Assembly (NCBI GenBank): GCA_002711995.1
Contig: PASN01000018.1
Location: forward strand, 62,001 to 126,000
Origin: Halobacteriovoraceae bacterium
GTDB taxonomy: Bacteria > Bdellovibrionota > Bacteriovoracia > Bacteriovoracales > Bacteriovoracaceae
Direction: 5' to 3'
Length of the DNA stretch: 64,000 bases
Below, one piece after another: positions 16,985 to 25,257 of this stretch. Below the pieces are notes generated by a model, which saw nothing but the letters and a program-made list of their open reading frames with translations, had not been told where the DNA came from and did no database searches. The position numbers and the translations under genes were made by a program. Positions within the stretch are counted from its first letter, which is position 1; each line of letters begins with the position of its first letter.

Positions 16985-18631
16985 TTACACTTCCTTAATT
17001 GGCTCACGACCCACTGCATCTCTTGTGATGTTGTCTATTAAGTCAAACACAACCTTGATCATGTTTTGTCCATCATAGAACGATAGGAGGTTGCTTTGAG
17101 TGATTTCCAAAATATTGGCACCCTTTGCGTTGGCCTTGTTTACAAAGAAAAAGTCGACAATTGGAGTTAATAGAGGAAATGTCTTCTTAGTGACAGTGCA
17201 CAACTGGTCAATTTCTCCCATTTTGTTGATGTTGTCTTGAATTACTTTAATATTTGGTTGCTCTTTTTTGGCTTCTTCGATGACAGCGTTGGAATATTTC
17301 ATTCCAAAACCATAAAGCTCATATATATAGCTGCAGCCTTTGGCGTACTCTGACAACGTAGCTAGTGACTCTTTGCCGAGTTCAGGTATGGCGTAGTTTA
17401 ATTCCTGCTCTTTAAAGTAGAAGGACCAAACAATTTTATAAAAGGTCTTAAACACGTCCTGAACTGTTTGTGCCGACTCTGTGATATCTATGAGATCCAT
17501 ACCCATTTCTGAAAAGTGAGGCGCAAAAATTGCGACATTTTGTAGGTAGAATGGGGAAACTTGCTCTTTGAAAAACGTGGAGTCGAAGTTTTCTTGATTA
17601 AGAATACCTTTAACCAGCCTGCTAACCAGTTGGTGCGATATATCCTTATGGCATGGCAAGAGTTCGCACTTCTCCTGAACCTTACAAGGAAAGCACTTTC
17701 TCTTTGGAGCAAGGTTTAAAACATTTTCATGATAAGGAGTTGTTTCACTCGGCCTAACTGTTCCCATGGATAAAACAATTGTTGGAGTTTGGGACACTGC
17801 TGCCAGGTGGGAAACCATAGAGTCATGGCAAACCAATAGTTTGGCATCGCTTACCAGCCGAAAGGTTTCCTCTATAGAAGATTTCCCAGTCATATTGTGG
17901 ATGCGCTTGGAGAACTCGCCAAGTGCGGGTGAGTTTACAAGTTTTTCAGCTTGTGTTTGATCTGCTTTTCCACCAACAACGTATAGCTCTTGTTCTGGGT
18001 TTTCCTTTAGGACTTTATAGCAAAGATCAACCCACTTATTTACACCCCAGTGCTTCTTTTTAGACGATGCAAAAGGGTGAATGACAATCTTGTCTTCTCT
18101 GGTTTTTTCTTTGTATTCAGGCGAGAAGCTCTTCGCTCCAAGAATATTTTTAAAGAGATCAACAAGATTAAAAGGGATGGACTCAGAGTTCATCACAGTG
18201 GAAAATACATACTGAGACCAACTGTCTTCAATAGATATTTGGTTTTGGCTGTTTCTGGTAAGTCCAAGCTTGTGACGTGCTTCGATCATACTGGCCAGGT
18301 ACTCGGAGCTTTTACTGAAGCTTAAATTAACCAAAACATCAAAGTCCAACTTGTTTAAGTCTGTGACAAGATCTTTTACAGAGTTCCTTGCCTCCATTAG
18401 TGTGGATGAAGGCGATTTAATAAAGTCTTTAATTTCAATAAAAACCATGTGAGAGAAGACTTCATCGAGTAAAAAATGAAGACCTTGGGCAAACTCTTTT
18501 CTAGCAACCAAGGTAAGCTCAACGTTGGGGTTTTCAATTTTTAACTGTTTGGCCGCTTGGTAGGTTTGAATTACATCGCCAATTCTAGTTAACTGAATAA
18601 TTCCAATTGAGGTGCTTTTATTTCCTGACAT
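16985..18631 (-). CDS. glycosyltransferase family 9 (heptosyltransferase-like) with helical C-terminal extension
   Basis: Residues 1-350 have the GT9 pattern: GIIQLTRIGDVIQTYQAAKQL at the N-terminus (the xxRIGDVxxxxP-type loop), IHPFASSKKKHWGVNKWVDL, VVGGKADQ, and KLLVCHDSMVSHLAAV. The CFPC...C...CHKDI cysteine cluster common in ADP-heptose transferases follows. About 190 helical residues follow that I cannot assign. The ATG at 18631 is preferred because a perfect GAGGAGG ribosome binding site lies just upstream; a TTG six codons earlier has none. Placed between filament assembly genes and a Maf-type gene, it may glycosylate flagellin rather than LPS. This is inference. Confidence 0.85.
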   Translation of the reverse strand: MSGNKSTSIGIIQLTRIGDVIQTYQAAKQLKIENPNVELTLVARKEFAQGLHFLLDEVFSHMVFIEIKDFIKSPSSTLMEARNSVKDLVTDLNKLDFDVLVNLSFSKSSEYLASMIEARHKLGLTRNSQNQISIEDSWSQYVFSTVMNSESIPFNLVDLFKNILGAKSFSPEYKEKTREDKIVIHPFASSKKKHWGVNKWVDLCYKVLKENPEQELYVVGGKADQTQAEKLVNSPALGEFSKRIHNMTGKSSIEETFRLVSDAKLLVCHDSMVSHLAAVSQTPTIVLSMGTVRPSETTPYHENVLNLAPKRKCFPCKVQEKCELLPCHKDISHQLVSRLVKGILNQENFDSTFFKEQVSPFYLQNVAIFAPHFSEMGMDLIDITESAQTVQDVFKTFYKIVWSFYFKEQELNYAIPELGKESLATLSEYAKGCSYIYELYGFGMKYSNAVIEEAKKEQPNIKVIQDNINKMGEIDQLCTVTKKTFPLLTPIVDFFFVNKANAKGANILEITQSNLLSFYDGQNMIKVVFDLIDNITRDAVGREPIKEV

Positions 18632-18761
18632 TTGGAGCCTCCTCTTCAAGGAGAGAGGTTAAGAACAGAAGGGTCATATCTTCTTTGGATATATTCAACT
18701 CACTGCTGTTCTTTTTTTGAAGTTCGTTCATTGCTTTGTGAATTTCTTCCTGAATACTCAC
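18618..18761 (-). CDS. small overlapping gene, 47 residues
   Basis: A short frame bridges the two GT9-type genes. It starts with GTG at 18761, sharing one base with the upstream stop (TAGTG), after an AGAGGAG ribosome binding site, and ends at 18618, overlapping the start of the next gene by 14 bases. The product (beginning MSIQEEIHKAMNELQ) is a charged amphipathic helix with no known family. Close packing and the ribosome binding site argue that it is translated, perhaps to couple the two genes. Confidence 0.5.
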   Translation of the reverse strand: MSIQEEIHKAMNELQKKNSSELNISKEDMTLLFLTSLLEEEAPNVRK

Positions 18762-20344
18762 TAGAGCTCCTCTTGAGTCCTTTTTTCTGCACTGTTTTCG
18801 CTAAGTAGGTCCTCAAATATACTGGTTAATAGTTTAAAATCGCCCTTTAGGGTAAATAGGCTTGCCTCAATATCTTCCAAGTTCTTTGAAAAGTCTGTTG
18901 AAGTGATATTTTCAACGGACGCTTCAAACAAGGAAATAGCAGCCTGAGGAAGGATATCCTCCTTTCCAAGCGCCATTAGGTTTTCCATATACTGAAGAAA
19001 TCTTGGTGCATTTTTGGTGGACTGCTTTACGCTTTGAAGAGATCTAAGAGTTGCCAATAATGTTTTAACACATTCAGTAAGCTCTTCCTTTGCCTGGGAA
19101 GCATAGGATACAAGCTCATCTCGGCTAGTCCCTTCTTGTAGGCTTTTAATAAGCTCTTGGTCTGGCTCATATCCCATAAGAGCGTAATGGTAGCTTCTTG
19201 AAACATGATAGTTCAGTTCTTCTTTAAGGTTCATTTCCCCTCTGATGAGAGTTTTGAAAAAACCTAGTTCATCTTTAAGTCTTGAGTAAACTTTGTTGGC
19301 ACTATTTTTAACTCCCATTGGAAGAACTGTCTGATTCTCTTGATTCAGCAAGAAGTAAATATCGTCAGCGGTATGATTGGAGTCAAGTTCTTGAATTACG
19401 AAAGACCCGTCTTTAAAAGTTCTCGATATCTCTCCCTTGCATACAGTCTCAATAATATTTGCGTCAATCGCCTCAGCAAGAGCACATATCCTGTTTGGTC
19501 TTGTAATTAGCCAGTCAAGGTTTGCCAAAACGGATGGAGCTGCGGTTATGTCCATGTTTACAGAGATTAAATTATTGTTGAACTGTCTATTGAGTTCATT
19601 AACGATCTGTTTTTCTTCATGGGAGCCATTGGTAAGAAGAACTGGTTTGTACTCAAAAGAGCTCTCCATTGTTTCAACCATGTCAGCAAGAGTTTCAATT
19701 TTAAAAGAATTTCCAGACTTGCTTTCAGTCAAATTAATGCCAACAACTATGGCACCTTGTTCTCCATTCTTGCTGGCCCTTATCCTTGCAAAGTTTTGAT
19801 TGGCAACCATTGAGAAGTCTTGGCCCATTCTTATTCTTTCGCAGTCATTATGCATAGGGGTCAGAGCGCTATGGTGAAAACAAGTTTGGGGTTCAATCTG
19901 GGTTTCACCACTTGCTGGTCTAAAATAGTTTGCGTAGGAAGACCAGCGATCACTCGTGGAGACGCTTCCGTAGTTGGTAATATGGGATCCGGCGATCTCC
20001 TCAGTTTGTAAAAGAGGAATTAAGTGAGCTGATATTTGATCGTTTCCAAAGTTTACAACCTTGCTCCACTCTGTTGACATAACTACGGATAGAGAATCAG
20101 CAAGGGTGTTGAGAGCAAAGGCGTCAGAATAAAGAGCTCCACTTTTTAAATGCTCTATTTTAAACCTGTCTATTGTGAAGACATTCCTCGCATCTTTGAT
20201 TAATTTGGCACTGGACTCAAGGTCGGCAAATGTAAGAATGGAAATCTCACAGTGTGGATTTTCCTTTGCAAGTGATGTAACCAAATGGCTTGATTGCAAA
20301 AGGTTTGTTTCATCTTTAAGACATGTAACCAAAATATTCTTCAT
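18761..20344 (-). CDS. degenerate GT9-type glycosyltransferase with helical C-terminal extension
   Basis: The 527-residue protein has the same layout as the GT9 gene downstream: a two-domain Rossmann-like N-terminal part (MKNILVTCLKDETNLL at the start; VVGINLTESKSGNS...KPVLLTNGSHEE as the sugar-nucleotide half), then about 180 helical residues. The usual HDSxxxHLAA motif is replaced by ITRPNRICALAEA, so it may be catalytically different or inactive. I chose the ATG at 20344 (ribosome binding site AAAGGT); a longer frame upstream runs into the preceding gene. It lies 4 bases after the Maf-like gene, and the two GT9 genes may have arisen by duplication. Confidence 0.75.
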   Translation of the reverse strand: MKNILVTCLKDETNLLQSSHLVTSLAKENPHCEISILTFADLESSAKLIKDARNVFTIDRFKIEHLKSGALYSDAFALNTLADSLSVVMSTEWSKVVNFGNDQISAHLIPLLQTEEIAGSHITNYGSVSTSDRWSSYANYFRPASGETQIEPQTCFHHSALTPMHNDCERIRMGQDFSMVANQNFARIRASKNGEQGAIVVGINLTESKSGNSFKIETLADMVETMESSFEYKPVLLTNGSHEEKQIVNELNRQFNNNLISVNMDITAAPSVLANLDWLITRPNRICALAEAIDANIIETVCKGEISRTFKDGSFVIQELDSNHTADDIYFLLNQENQTVLPMGVKNSANKVYSRLKDELGFFKTLIRGEMNLKEELNYHVSRSYHYALMGYEPDQELIKSLQEGTSRDELVSYASQAKEELTECVKTLLATLRSLQSVKQSTKNAPRFLQYMENLMALGKEDILPQAAISLFEASVENITSTDFSKNLEDIEASLFTLKGDFKLLTSIFEDLLSENSAEKRTQEEL

Positions 20345-20348
20345 TATT

Positions 20349-21002
20349 TTACCTTTTAGAGTTTTGTTTAGCTGAATTAACAACAGCATCAAGAACAAAG
20401 TATGCGAAGTCCCTAGTGTCTTTTAATGCGCCTGCTGTTCTAGCTGAGTTCAATGCCTGGTCAACACTGCCATCCTTAATTGGAAAAAAGGATTTGGCAG
20501 CTTCAGAAAGAAGGGAGCTATAGTCTTGCATATTCTGTTTGGCCTTGAAGGTTAAGAATCTTCTATAGAAGTCTTTGCTTAGATTAAAGCTTGTCTCATG
20601 TCGAAGAATCGCTGGTCTTCGACTCAAAAACATCACAAACTCAATACTGTTGTATAAGTCATTCACATCGCATGCGTGTAAGACTTCAATGTTTGGATTG
20701 CTAAAGCCGCCTGCATGATTGTGCATCTGAACCAATTCTTTATTTGGCTCAATGACTATGATTCTGTAGTTCTCATGATATTTAGCAGCAAGGTTGGCAA
20801 CTTCTTCGCAGTGATAGCCAAACCCTAAACCAAGTATGAGAATATAGGGTTTCTTTTTGATAGAGTCTTCGTAATTGGTGGCAAACGCTTGGGCCTCTTT
20901 TTCAGGATTGTAGATTGAGTGCAGGTGCACACCGTCGACTACTGGTACGGAATGGCCGGTTCTTGATTGTTTTAGTTCAATCGTTGCGTTGAGTTCTTCC
21001 AT
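20349..21002 (-). CDS. Maf/DUF115-type flagellin-modification protein (N-terminal domain type)
   Basis: The 217-residue product has a Rossmann-like segment: a strand-loop YILILGLGFGYHCEEVA followed by RIIVIEPNKELVQ. It is preceded by PVVDGVHLHSIYNPEKEAQAF. This matches the start of motility accessory factor (Maf, DUF115) proteins, which transfer nonulosonic acids to flagellin, but the usual 500-residue C-terminal remainder is missing. It could be a short family member or an interaction domain. Position directly after the fliT-like gene and before the two glycosyltransferases fits flagellin glycosylation. Confidence 0.65.
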   Translation of the reverse strand: MEELNATIELKQSRTGHSVPVVDGVHLHSIYNPEKEAQAFATNYEDSIKKKPYILILGLGFGYHCEEVANLAAKYHENYRIIVIEPNKELVQMHNHAGGFSNPNIEVLHACDVNDLYNSIEFVMFLSRRPAILRHETSFNLSKDFYRRFLTFKAKQNMQDYSSLLSEAAKSFFPIKDGSVDQALNSARTAGALKDTRDFAYFVLDAVVNSAKQNSKR

Positions 21003-21024
21003 GAGCTTCTCGCTTTTTTAAGAA

Positions 21025-21366
21025 TTATTTTAAATCGTTAAGGTTGTACCCTTTGAAATTCTCTTTGTTTTTGCGCGTTTTTGCAATTTCATTTTGAGTC
21101 AAGAGCTTCTCGTGGGTAAGCAAGTTAAAAATCTCTTGGTCCATTTTGGTGATTTCAGAAAATAACTTATTTAGTTGGTTATTATCTTTGGGTATCCCAT
21201 ACTGTTCATCCAAGTGGAGGATGATGTTAACCACTCGTTCTTTATTGTTTAAGATCTCGAGGGCTTTGTCGTACTTCTTTTTTTCCAGAAGATTTAGGCA
21301 AAGCTCTGCGAGCTCATGAGCGGTGTTTACCGCTTTAAATAAAACGTCTTGGTTTTTACTGTTCAT
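21025..21366 (-). CDS. fliT: FliT-like flagellar export chaperone
   Basis: This is a small (113 residues), all-helical, charged protein directly following fliS; the fliS stop and its start touch at base 21366. Gene order fliD-fliS-fliT is typical of flagellar loci, where FliT is the chaperone for the FliD cap. The sequence (helices around AVNTAHELAELCLNLLEKKKYDKALEILNNKE and KLFSEITKMDQEIFNLL, in pieces) fits such a helix bundle, but FliT sequences are weakly conserved, so the name rests mainly on position. Confidence 0.6.
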   Translation of the reverse strand: MNSKNQDVLFKAVNTAHELAELCLNLLEKKKYDKALEILNNKERVVNIILHLDEQYGIPKDNNQLNKLFSEITKMDQEIFNLLTHEKLLTQNEIAKTRKNKENFKGYNLNDLK

Positions 21367-21770
21367 CAGGCCTCTTTCTTGAGCTCTGCTCCACGATCCT
21401 TCTTAACAGACCTAACCGCCTGTGCCCAACCTTCGTATAGAGTGTTGAGAACACTTAAGCATCCTTCCAGGGGCTCTTTATCAATTTTGATATTGGCCTG
21501 GGGGCTTGAATAAAGAAGGTAGTCGTATAGCGAAGAAAGCTCTCTTGCAACGTCGCCCCCGATCTCGAAATCAAGGCTGTTATTAAGCTCAATAACAATG
21601 TCTTGTAGCTTGCCAATGTGGACACCTTTTCCAGCAATGTTTTTCTGATCAATTGCTTCAATCGCCTTTTTACAGTTTTTGATCGCAGCCTGATAAAGCA
21701 TAAGGAGGATTTGCTCCTTGCTAGCTGTTTGTACTGATGTCTTTTTGTAAGCGCCTAATCCGTAACTCAT
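21366..21770 (-). CDS. fliS: flagellar export chaperone FliS
   Basis: FliS binds the flagellin C-terminus in the cytoplasm and prevents premature polymerisation. The 134-residue sequence has the family start (GLGAYKKTSVQTASKEQILLMLYQAAIKNCKKA) and the central LNNSLDFEIGG and LSSLYDYLLYSSPQANIK, the most conserved blocks of FliS. It is the second gene of the leftward operon, 20 bases after fliD. Confidence 0.93.
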   Translation of the reverse strand: MSYGLGAYKKTSVQTASKEQILLMLYQAAIKNCKKAIEAIDQKNIAGKGVHIGKLQDIVIELNNSLDFEIGGDVARELSSLYDYLLYSSPQANIKIDKEPLEGCLSVLNTLYEGWAQAVRSVKKDRGAELKKEA

Positions 21771-21790
21771 TTTTTATACCCCTTTAAGCG

Positions 21791-23182
21791 TTAACCTAAT
21801 TGCTGGACAGGGTTAAAACCGCCACCGGTCATACCCGCAAGTCCAGAACCTTGTGATTTTATTCTTGATATAGTTTCTTCAAGTCTTGCAAATTTTGCTT
21901 TGAGAACTCTTTCTTTCTGATCGATCTGTCTCTGCTTGTTTTCAATTCTTCGATCAATCTGTTTTATTTTACTGTTTAACCCCTCTTTCCTGGAGGTAAG
22001 AGTGCCCGAAGGTCTTTTTAAGGCTCCATTCACAACACCTTCAAGGTTGTCGATAAAGCCATTGATTTTGCCATTTTCTATTGTGTATATCCCTGCAATA
22101 ATTTGGGACACCTCTTTATAGTTCTTCTCCAAGGCGACCTTGAATTTATTTTCATCAAGTTCGATAAGCCCGTTTCTTTGAAATGTTAGCCCGAGATCTC
22201 CAATTCTTCTTGGGCCAAAGTCTGTCTTTATTGTGGCGAACATTGCGTTTCTAACTCTGGATTCAATGGTCTGCAATGTAATGTCCCCGCCCAGTGTTCT
22301 CGAGGTGTCGGTGGTTTCATCCATTGCGTTTTGCTCTTTTATAAAGGAAAGAACGTCATTGATGCTCTTAACGATATCCTGCATTTTTCCAGCGATCTTT
22401 CCAACGTCTTCCACAATTTCGATCGTTATTTCTTCACCTGGCTTGGCCTTCTTTAAATCAAGCGTCACGCCTGGAATCAGCTCAGTTGCCTGATTGGTGG
22501 GCAATTCAATTTCAAAGCCATCAAGCTTCACTTTGGCATCCTGAGCGTCACGGTGAGAGTCAAACCAAATATCTACTTCACCGTCCACCAAATAAAGGTT
22601 GGGAAAGATTGCTTTGTTTTCATCGCCTGTTTCTTCAAGTGAGATGATAAGCTTCCACGGCTCGTCAGTTCCGTCTCCGGAGTTTACGACATTTGCTCGC
22701 ATTCCATTTTCACTATCTCGGTTAATTAGCTTGGCGATTCCTGAAAGAGAGGAATGCTCTTGATCTACATAAATCTCTTTCTCTTCACCGTTTGGCAGTT
22801 CATAAGTAATATAGCCAACTCCAAGGTAGGTGTTGTCTTTGTCTTCGACACCGTTGGAAATTGCTGAAGACTTTTGCGCCAACTGGGTGACCTCTATTTG
22901 ATAGGTTCCAGGTTCTGCAAGGTTTTTGTCCACGTTGGCGGTAATGTTGTCACCACCGACATTAATGGCCAATTCACGAAAACTTCTGTCACCCTTGTTT
23001 GCGTATATGTTGCCTTTGAGTTTCTCAACTCGTTGGGTGAGATCCGCAAGCAAGGCCTTCTTGCTGTTGATCTTGTCTTTCTTCTCGTTCATTTTTTGCA
23101 AAGGAATTTTTTCAGCAGCGATAAGCTGCTCGACGATATTTTTTGGCAGTCCTGAATTTATTGAACCAAAAGATATGCCCAA
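21791..23182 (-). CDS. fliD: flagellar filament cap protein FliD
   Basis: FliD caps the growing filament. The N-terminal block ISFGSINSGLPKNIVEQLI with the later KIPLQKMNEKKDKINSKKALL, the middle GTYQIEVTQLAQKSS, and the C-terminal coiled coil (KIKQIDRRIENKQRQID, KAKFARLEETISR) are typical. A GAGGAAAAT ribosome binding site sits 5 bases before a TTG at 23182. That start gives MGISFGSINSG, the usual FliD beginning, so I prefer it to the upstream in-frame GTG at 23221 or ATG at 23212. The product is 463 residues. The sigma-28 promoter lies about 200 bases upstream, with a terminator hairpin between. Confidence 0.92.
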   Translation of the reverse strand: MGISFGSINSGLPKNIVEQLIAAEKIPLQKMNEKKDKINSKKALLADLTQRVEKLKGNIYANKGDRSFRELAINVGGDNITANVDKNLAEPGTYQIEVTQLAQKSSAISNGVEDKDNTYLGVGYITYELPNGEEKEIYVDQEHSSLSGIAKLINRDSENGMRANVVNSGDGTDEPWKLIISLEETGDENKAIFPNLYLVDGEVDIWFDSHRDAQDAKVKLDGFEIELPTNQATELIPGVTLDLKKAKPGEEITIEIVEDVGKIAGKMQDIVKSINDVLSFIKEQNAMDETTDTSRTLGGDITLQTIESRVRNAMFATIKTDFGPRRIGDLGLTFQRNGLIELDENKFKVALEKNYKEVSQIIAGIYTIENGKINGFIDNLEGVVNGALKRPSGTLTSRKEGLNSKIKQIDRRIENKQRQIDQKERVLKAKFARLEETISRIKSQGSGLAGMTGGGFNPVQQLG

Positions 23183-23298
23183 ATTTTCCTCCTGAAAACG
23201 TGTGGCACGCATCCTGCGCACTCTTAGGCTACCTCTAGGTTAGCATATCAAGAACTTGATGCAATAGGGAACAATATGAGTTAACATAGGCTAAGTTG

Positions 23299-23327
23299 TT
23301 AAAAAAGGCCTTCCATAAGGAAGGCCT
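23299..23327 (-). terminator. intrinsic terminator upstream of fliD
   Basis: Reading leftward: AGGCCTTCC (23327-23319), loop TTAT, GGAAGGCCT (23314-23306), with a T run beginning at the stem base and continuing to 23301. It is a textbook intrinsic terminator for minus-strand transcription. It lies downstream of the sigma-28 promoter and upstream of fliD, and no minus-strand protein gene ends here. Confidence 0.75.
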
Positions 23328-23373
23328 AGGATTAGGATTTGGGTTGGGATTTTAGTTCAAGTTGTGAACTGTA
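23299..23373 (-). ncRNA. candidate sigma-28-dependent small RNA or fliD-operon attenuator
   Basis: Starting about 7 bases after the sigma-28 -10 element, the minus strand encodes a hairpin AGTTCA-N5-TGAACT (23354-23370) and a C-rich single-stranded linker with UCCC, CCC and two UCCU runs (23328-23353). A 9-bp GC-rich stem with a six-T tail ends the unit at about 23299. The whole, about 75 nt, has the layout of a bacterial trans-acting RNA; the C-rich linker could pair with Shine-Dalgarno sequences. Alternatively it is a conditional terminator in the fliD leader. Confidence 0.5.
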
Positions 23374-23379
23374 CTAATT

Positions 23380-23406
23380 TTATCGGTTATTATGGATAAA
23401 GCTTTA
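23380..23406 (-). promoter_or_regulatory. sigma-28 (FliA) promoter of the fliD operon, inside the start of the divergent gene
   Basis: On the minus strand: TAAA (23406-23403), exactly 15 bases, then ACCGATAA (23387-23380), 7 of 8 matches to GCCGATAA. The -35 element lies within the first codons of the plus-strand membrane-protein gene that starts at 23392. Confidence 0.8.
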
Positions 23407-24927
23407 TCAAAAAAGTCAGACTTTCTGAAAATAAAGTCCAAATTCTTTATAAATCGGCTAGTTACCTACTTTTCTTTTCTTCTGGTTCCTATATGGTTGC
23501 AGAAAACTGTTCAATTAAATTTATTTTTTCAATCCTTAACACTGCTTCTCTATATGTTCTTTATGCTCGGGCAGTGGTATCTGCTTGGCAAAGAAATTGA
23601 TCACAGATTAAAAATCTATTACCGGGCAAATTCTTCCATGGACCGGATCATCTATAGAATTTTGAGCGGCAATATCTTTATAATTTTATTTTTCAATATT
23701 TTACACCTAATGCCCTACCAAGTGGCGACGTTTGGCTTTTGGGTTTTCTTTGTCTCCATAGGACTCTTTTACTCATGGCCAACTAGAGGAAAAATCATTG
23801 AAGAGTCTATGGCCGGTCAATTTGGAGAATTTAGATTTTTAGACAACTTTGAACGAACAGTTCTAATAATGATTACTGCAATGTTTCTAGTTTCTCTTCC
23901 TGAATTGCCACTTTTCCAAAATATTGAAGCTTTAAAGCTTTACTTTGATCCAAGGGAGCAGGTCCACTCAATTATATGGAATTTTCTTTCGGTTAACTAC
24001 CTTCCTTTTGATAAATATCCAAAGCTTTTTAACCTTGCTTGGAGCTTTCATTTCTACGTTTATGGAATAGGAATCTTTTTATTGGCCTTCTATTGTGTTC
24101 TGCGATTTTTCTTTGCAAGAAGGCTAGCTATCCTTGGCGTGTTTGCTGTGGTTTCCTCTTGGTCTTTCTCGAGGATTTTAGCTGAGGATTTTCTGGCAAG
24201 CTATACTCACACTTTTCCATTGCTTTTTGTCTGGGCGCTGTTTTGGAGCTCTAAGAGCTCGACCTATAGAAGTGGACTGCTTACTGGTTTAGTCTGTGCC
24301 CTAGGTGCGATGATTAATGTCAATTATGCTTTGTTGTTTCCAGCGATGCTAGTAGGGATGCCTATGCTGTTTTCAAAGACAAAAACAGCTTGGTACAGGA
24401 AACAATGGCTCAAGTACAATATCTTGGGCGGCATCATTTTGTTGGCCGTGGTTTTCTCCCACTCAGAAACAGCATTTGTTTTCGAGCCTTTTGAAACTAA
24501 AAAAATAGGCGAGATGTTTGCGACATTCTTCACCCGAAAGGCCTTTTACTCGGTTGGGGTCATTGGGGCCTTGATGACTGGAGTATACTTGTTTAGAAAA
24601 AAGGGCAATGCTCACTCTAGCGTAAGCTTTGATCAGTCGAAAGTGTCCGAAATGGGCTTTTGTCTATTCTTATTTATGGGCCTTTCAATATTGGTTAACC
24701 CACTATTTGTTTCAAACTTCACCGCTATGTGGATTCTAACCGTATTCAGTCTGGTTCCGTTGGAATGGATCTTTCAATCGATAAGCAGGCTTAGAAGTAA
24801 AAGAAATCTAATTTACGTGCTTTATATTCTGGTATGCCTTTTGGATTCTCACTTTGAGGGCAGGGTGAGAATTATAGGAAAGATGTTTCTTGAGGACGAA
24901 ATCTTTAAGTACATAAACCAGATATAA
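23392..24927 (+). CDS. polytopic membrane protein, unknown function
   Basis: The 511-residue product has roughly ten hydrophobic segments spread over its length and a basic N-terminus. The long loop between the early and middle helices contains EFRFLDNFERT and FDPREQVHSIIWNFLSVNYLPFD. I do not recognise a family; the general shape resembles lipid-linked-sugar or polysaccharide membrane enzymes, but no diagnostic motif is seen. There is no Shine-Dalgarno site before the ATG. Its 5' end holds the sigma-28 promoter of the opposite strand, so strong flagellar transcription could interfere with its expression. Confidence 0.75.
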   Translation: MDKALSKKSDFLKIKSKFFINRLVTYFSFLLVPIWLQKTVQLNLFFQSLTLLLYMFFMLGQWYLLGKEIDHRLKIYYRANSSMDRIIYRILSGNIFIILFFNILHLMPYQVATFGFWVFFVSIGLFYSWPTRGKIIEESMAGQFGEFRFLDNFERTVLIMITAMFLVSLPELPLFQNIEALKLYFDPREQVHSIIWNFLSVNYLPFDKYPKLFNLAWSFHFYVYGIGIFLLAFYCVLRFFFARRLAILGVFAVVSSWSFSRILAEDFLASYTHTFPLLFVWALFWSSKSSTYRSGLLTGLVCALGAMINVNYALLFPAMLVGMPMLFSKTKTAWYRKQWLKYNILGGIILLAVVFSHSETAFVFEPFETKKIGEMFATFFTRKAFYSVGVIGALMTGVYLFRKKGNAHSSVSFDQSKVSEMGFCLFLFMGLSILVNPLFVSNFTAMWILTVFSLVPLEWIFQSISRLRSKRNLIYVLYILVCLLDSHFEGRVRIIGKMFLEDEIFKYINQI

Positions 24928-25029
24928 GTAACCATTATTGTTAGTAAATGGCTTTATTTTCTTGCTTCAAATTCTCCAAGCGCATACAATTTAATTAAGA
25001 CTGGGACTACATATGGCAAGGAGGTCATA

Positions 25030-25257
25030 TTGTTAAAATCTTCCCTTAGCGACAACTTGTTTCAAAGCTTCGTTTCCTCTTATCAAAACATCCCTCGTTC
25101 ATCTTATTCCTCTGACATTCCTTTTGTATTTGTTGACACCGAAGGCGGCGTTAAACTTCTTACGAATGTGGTTGAAAATGACGATCGAAATGATGGAGTT
25201 TTTGCTGTATCCATGGCCGAAGATGGCTGGATGGAGTTTCTTGCACTGCAGGATTGA
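25030..25257 (+). CDS. small hypothetical protein, 75 residues
   Basis: The start codon is TTG, chosen because an exceptionally strong ribosome binding site (AAGGAGGT, 25018-25025) lies 4 bases upstream. The product is soluble, acidic at its C-terminal half (VVENDDRNDGVFAVSMAEDGWMEFLALQD), with no family that I recognise. A 7-codon frame from an ATG at 25013 includes the ribosome binding site and stops at 25036, overlapping this start; it may be chance. Codon use and the ribosome binding site support a real gene. Confidence 0.6.
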   Translation: MLKSSLSDNLFQSFVSSYQNIPRSSYSSDIPFVFVDTEGGVKLLTNVVENDDRNDGVFAVSMAEDGWMEFLALQD

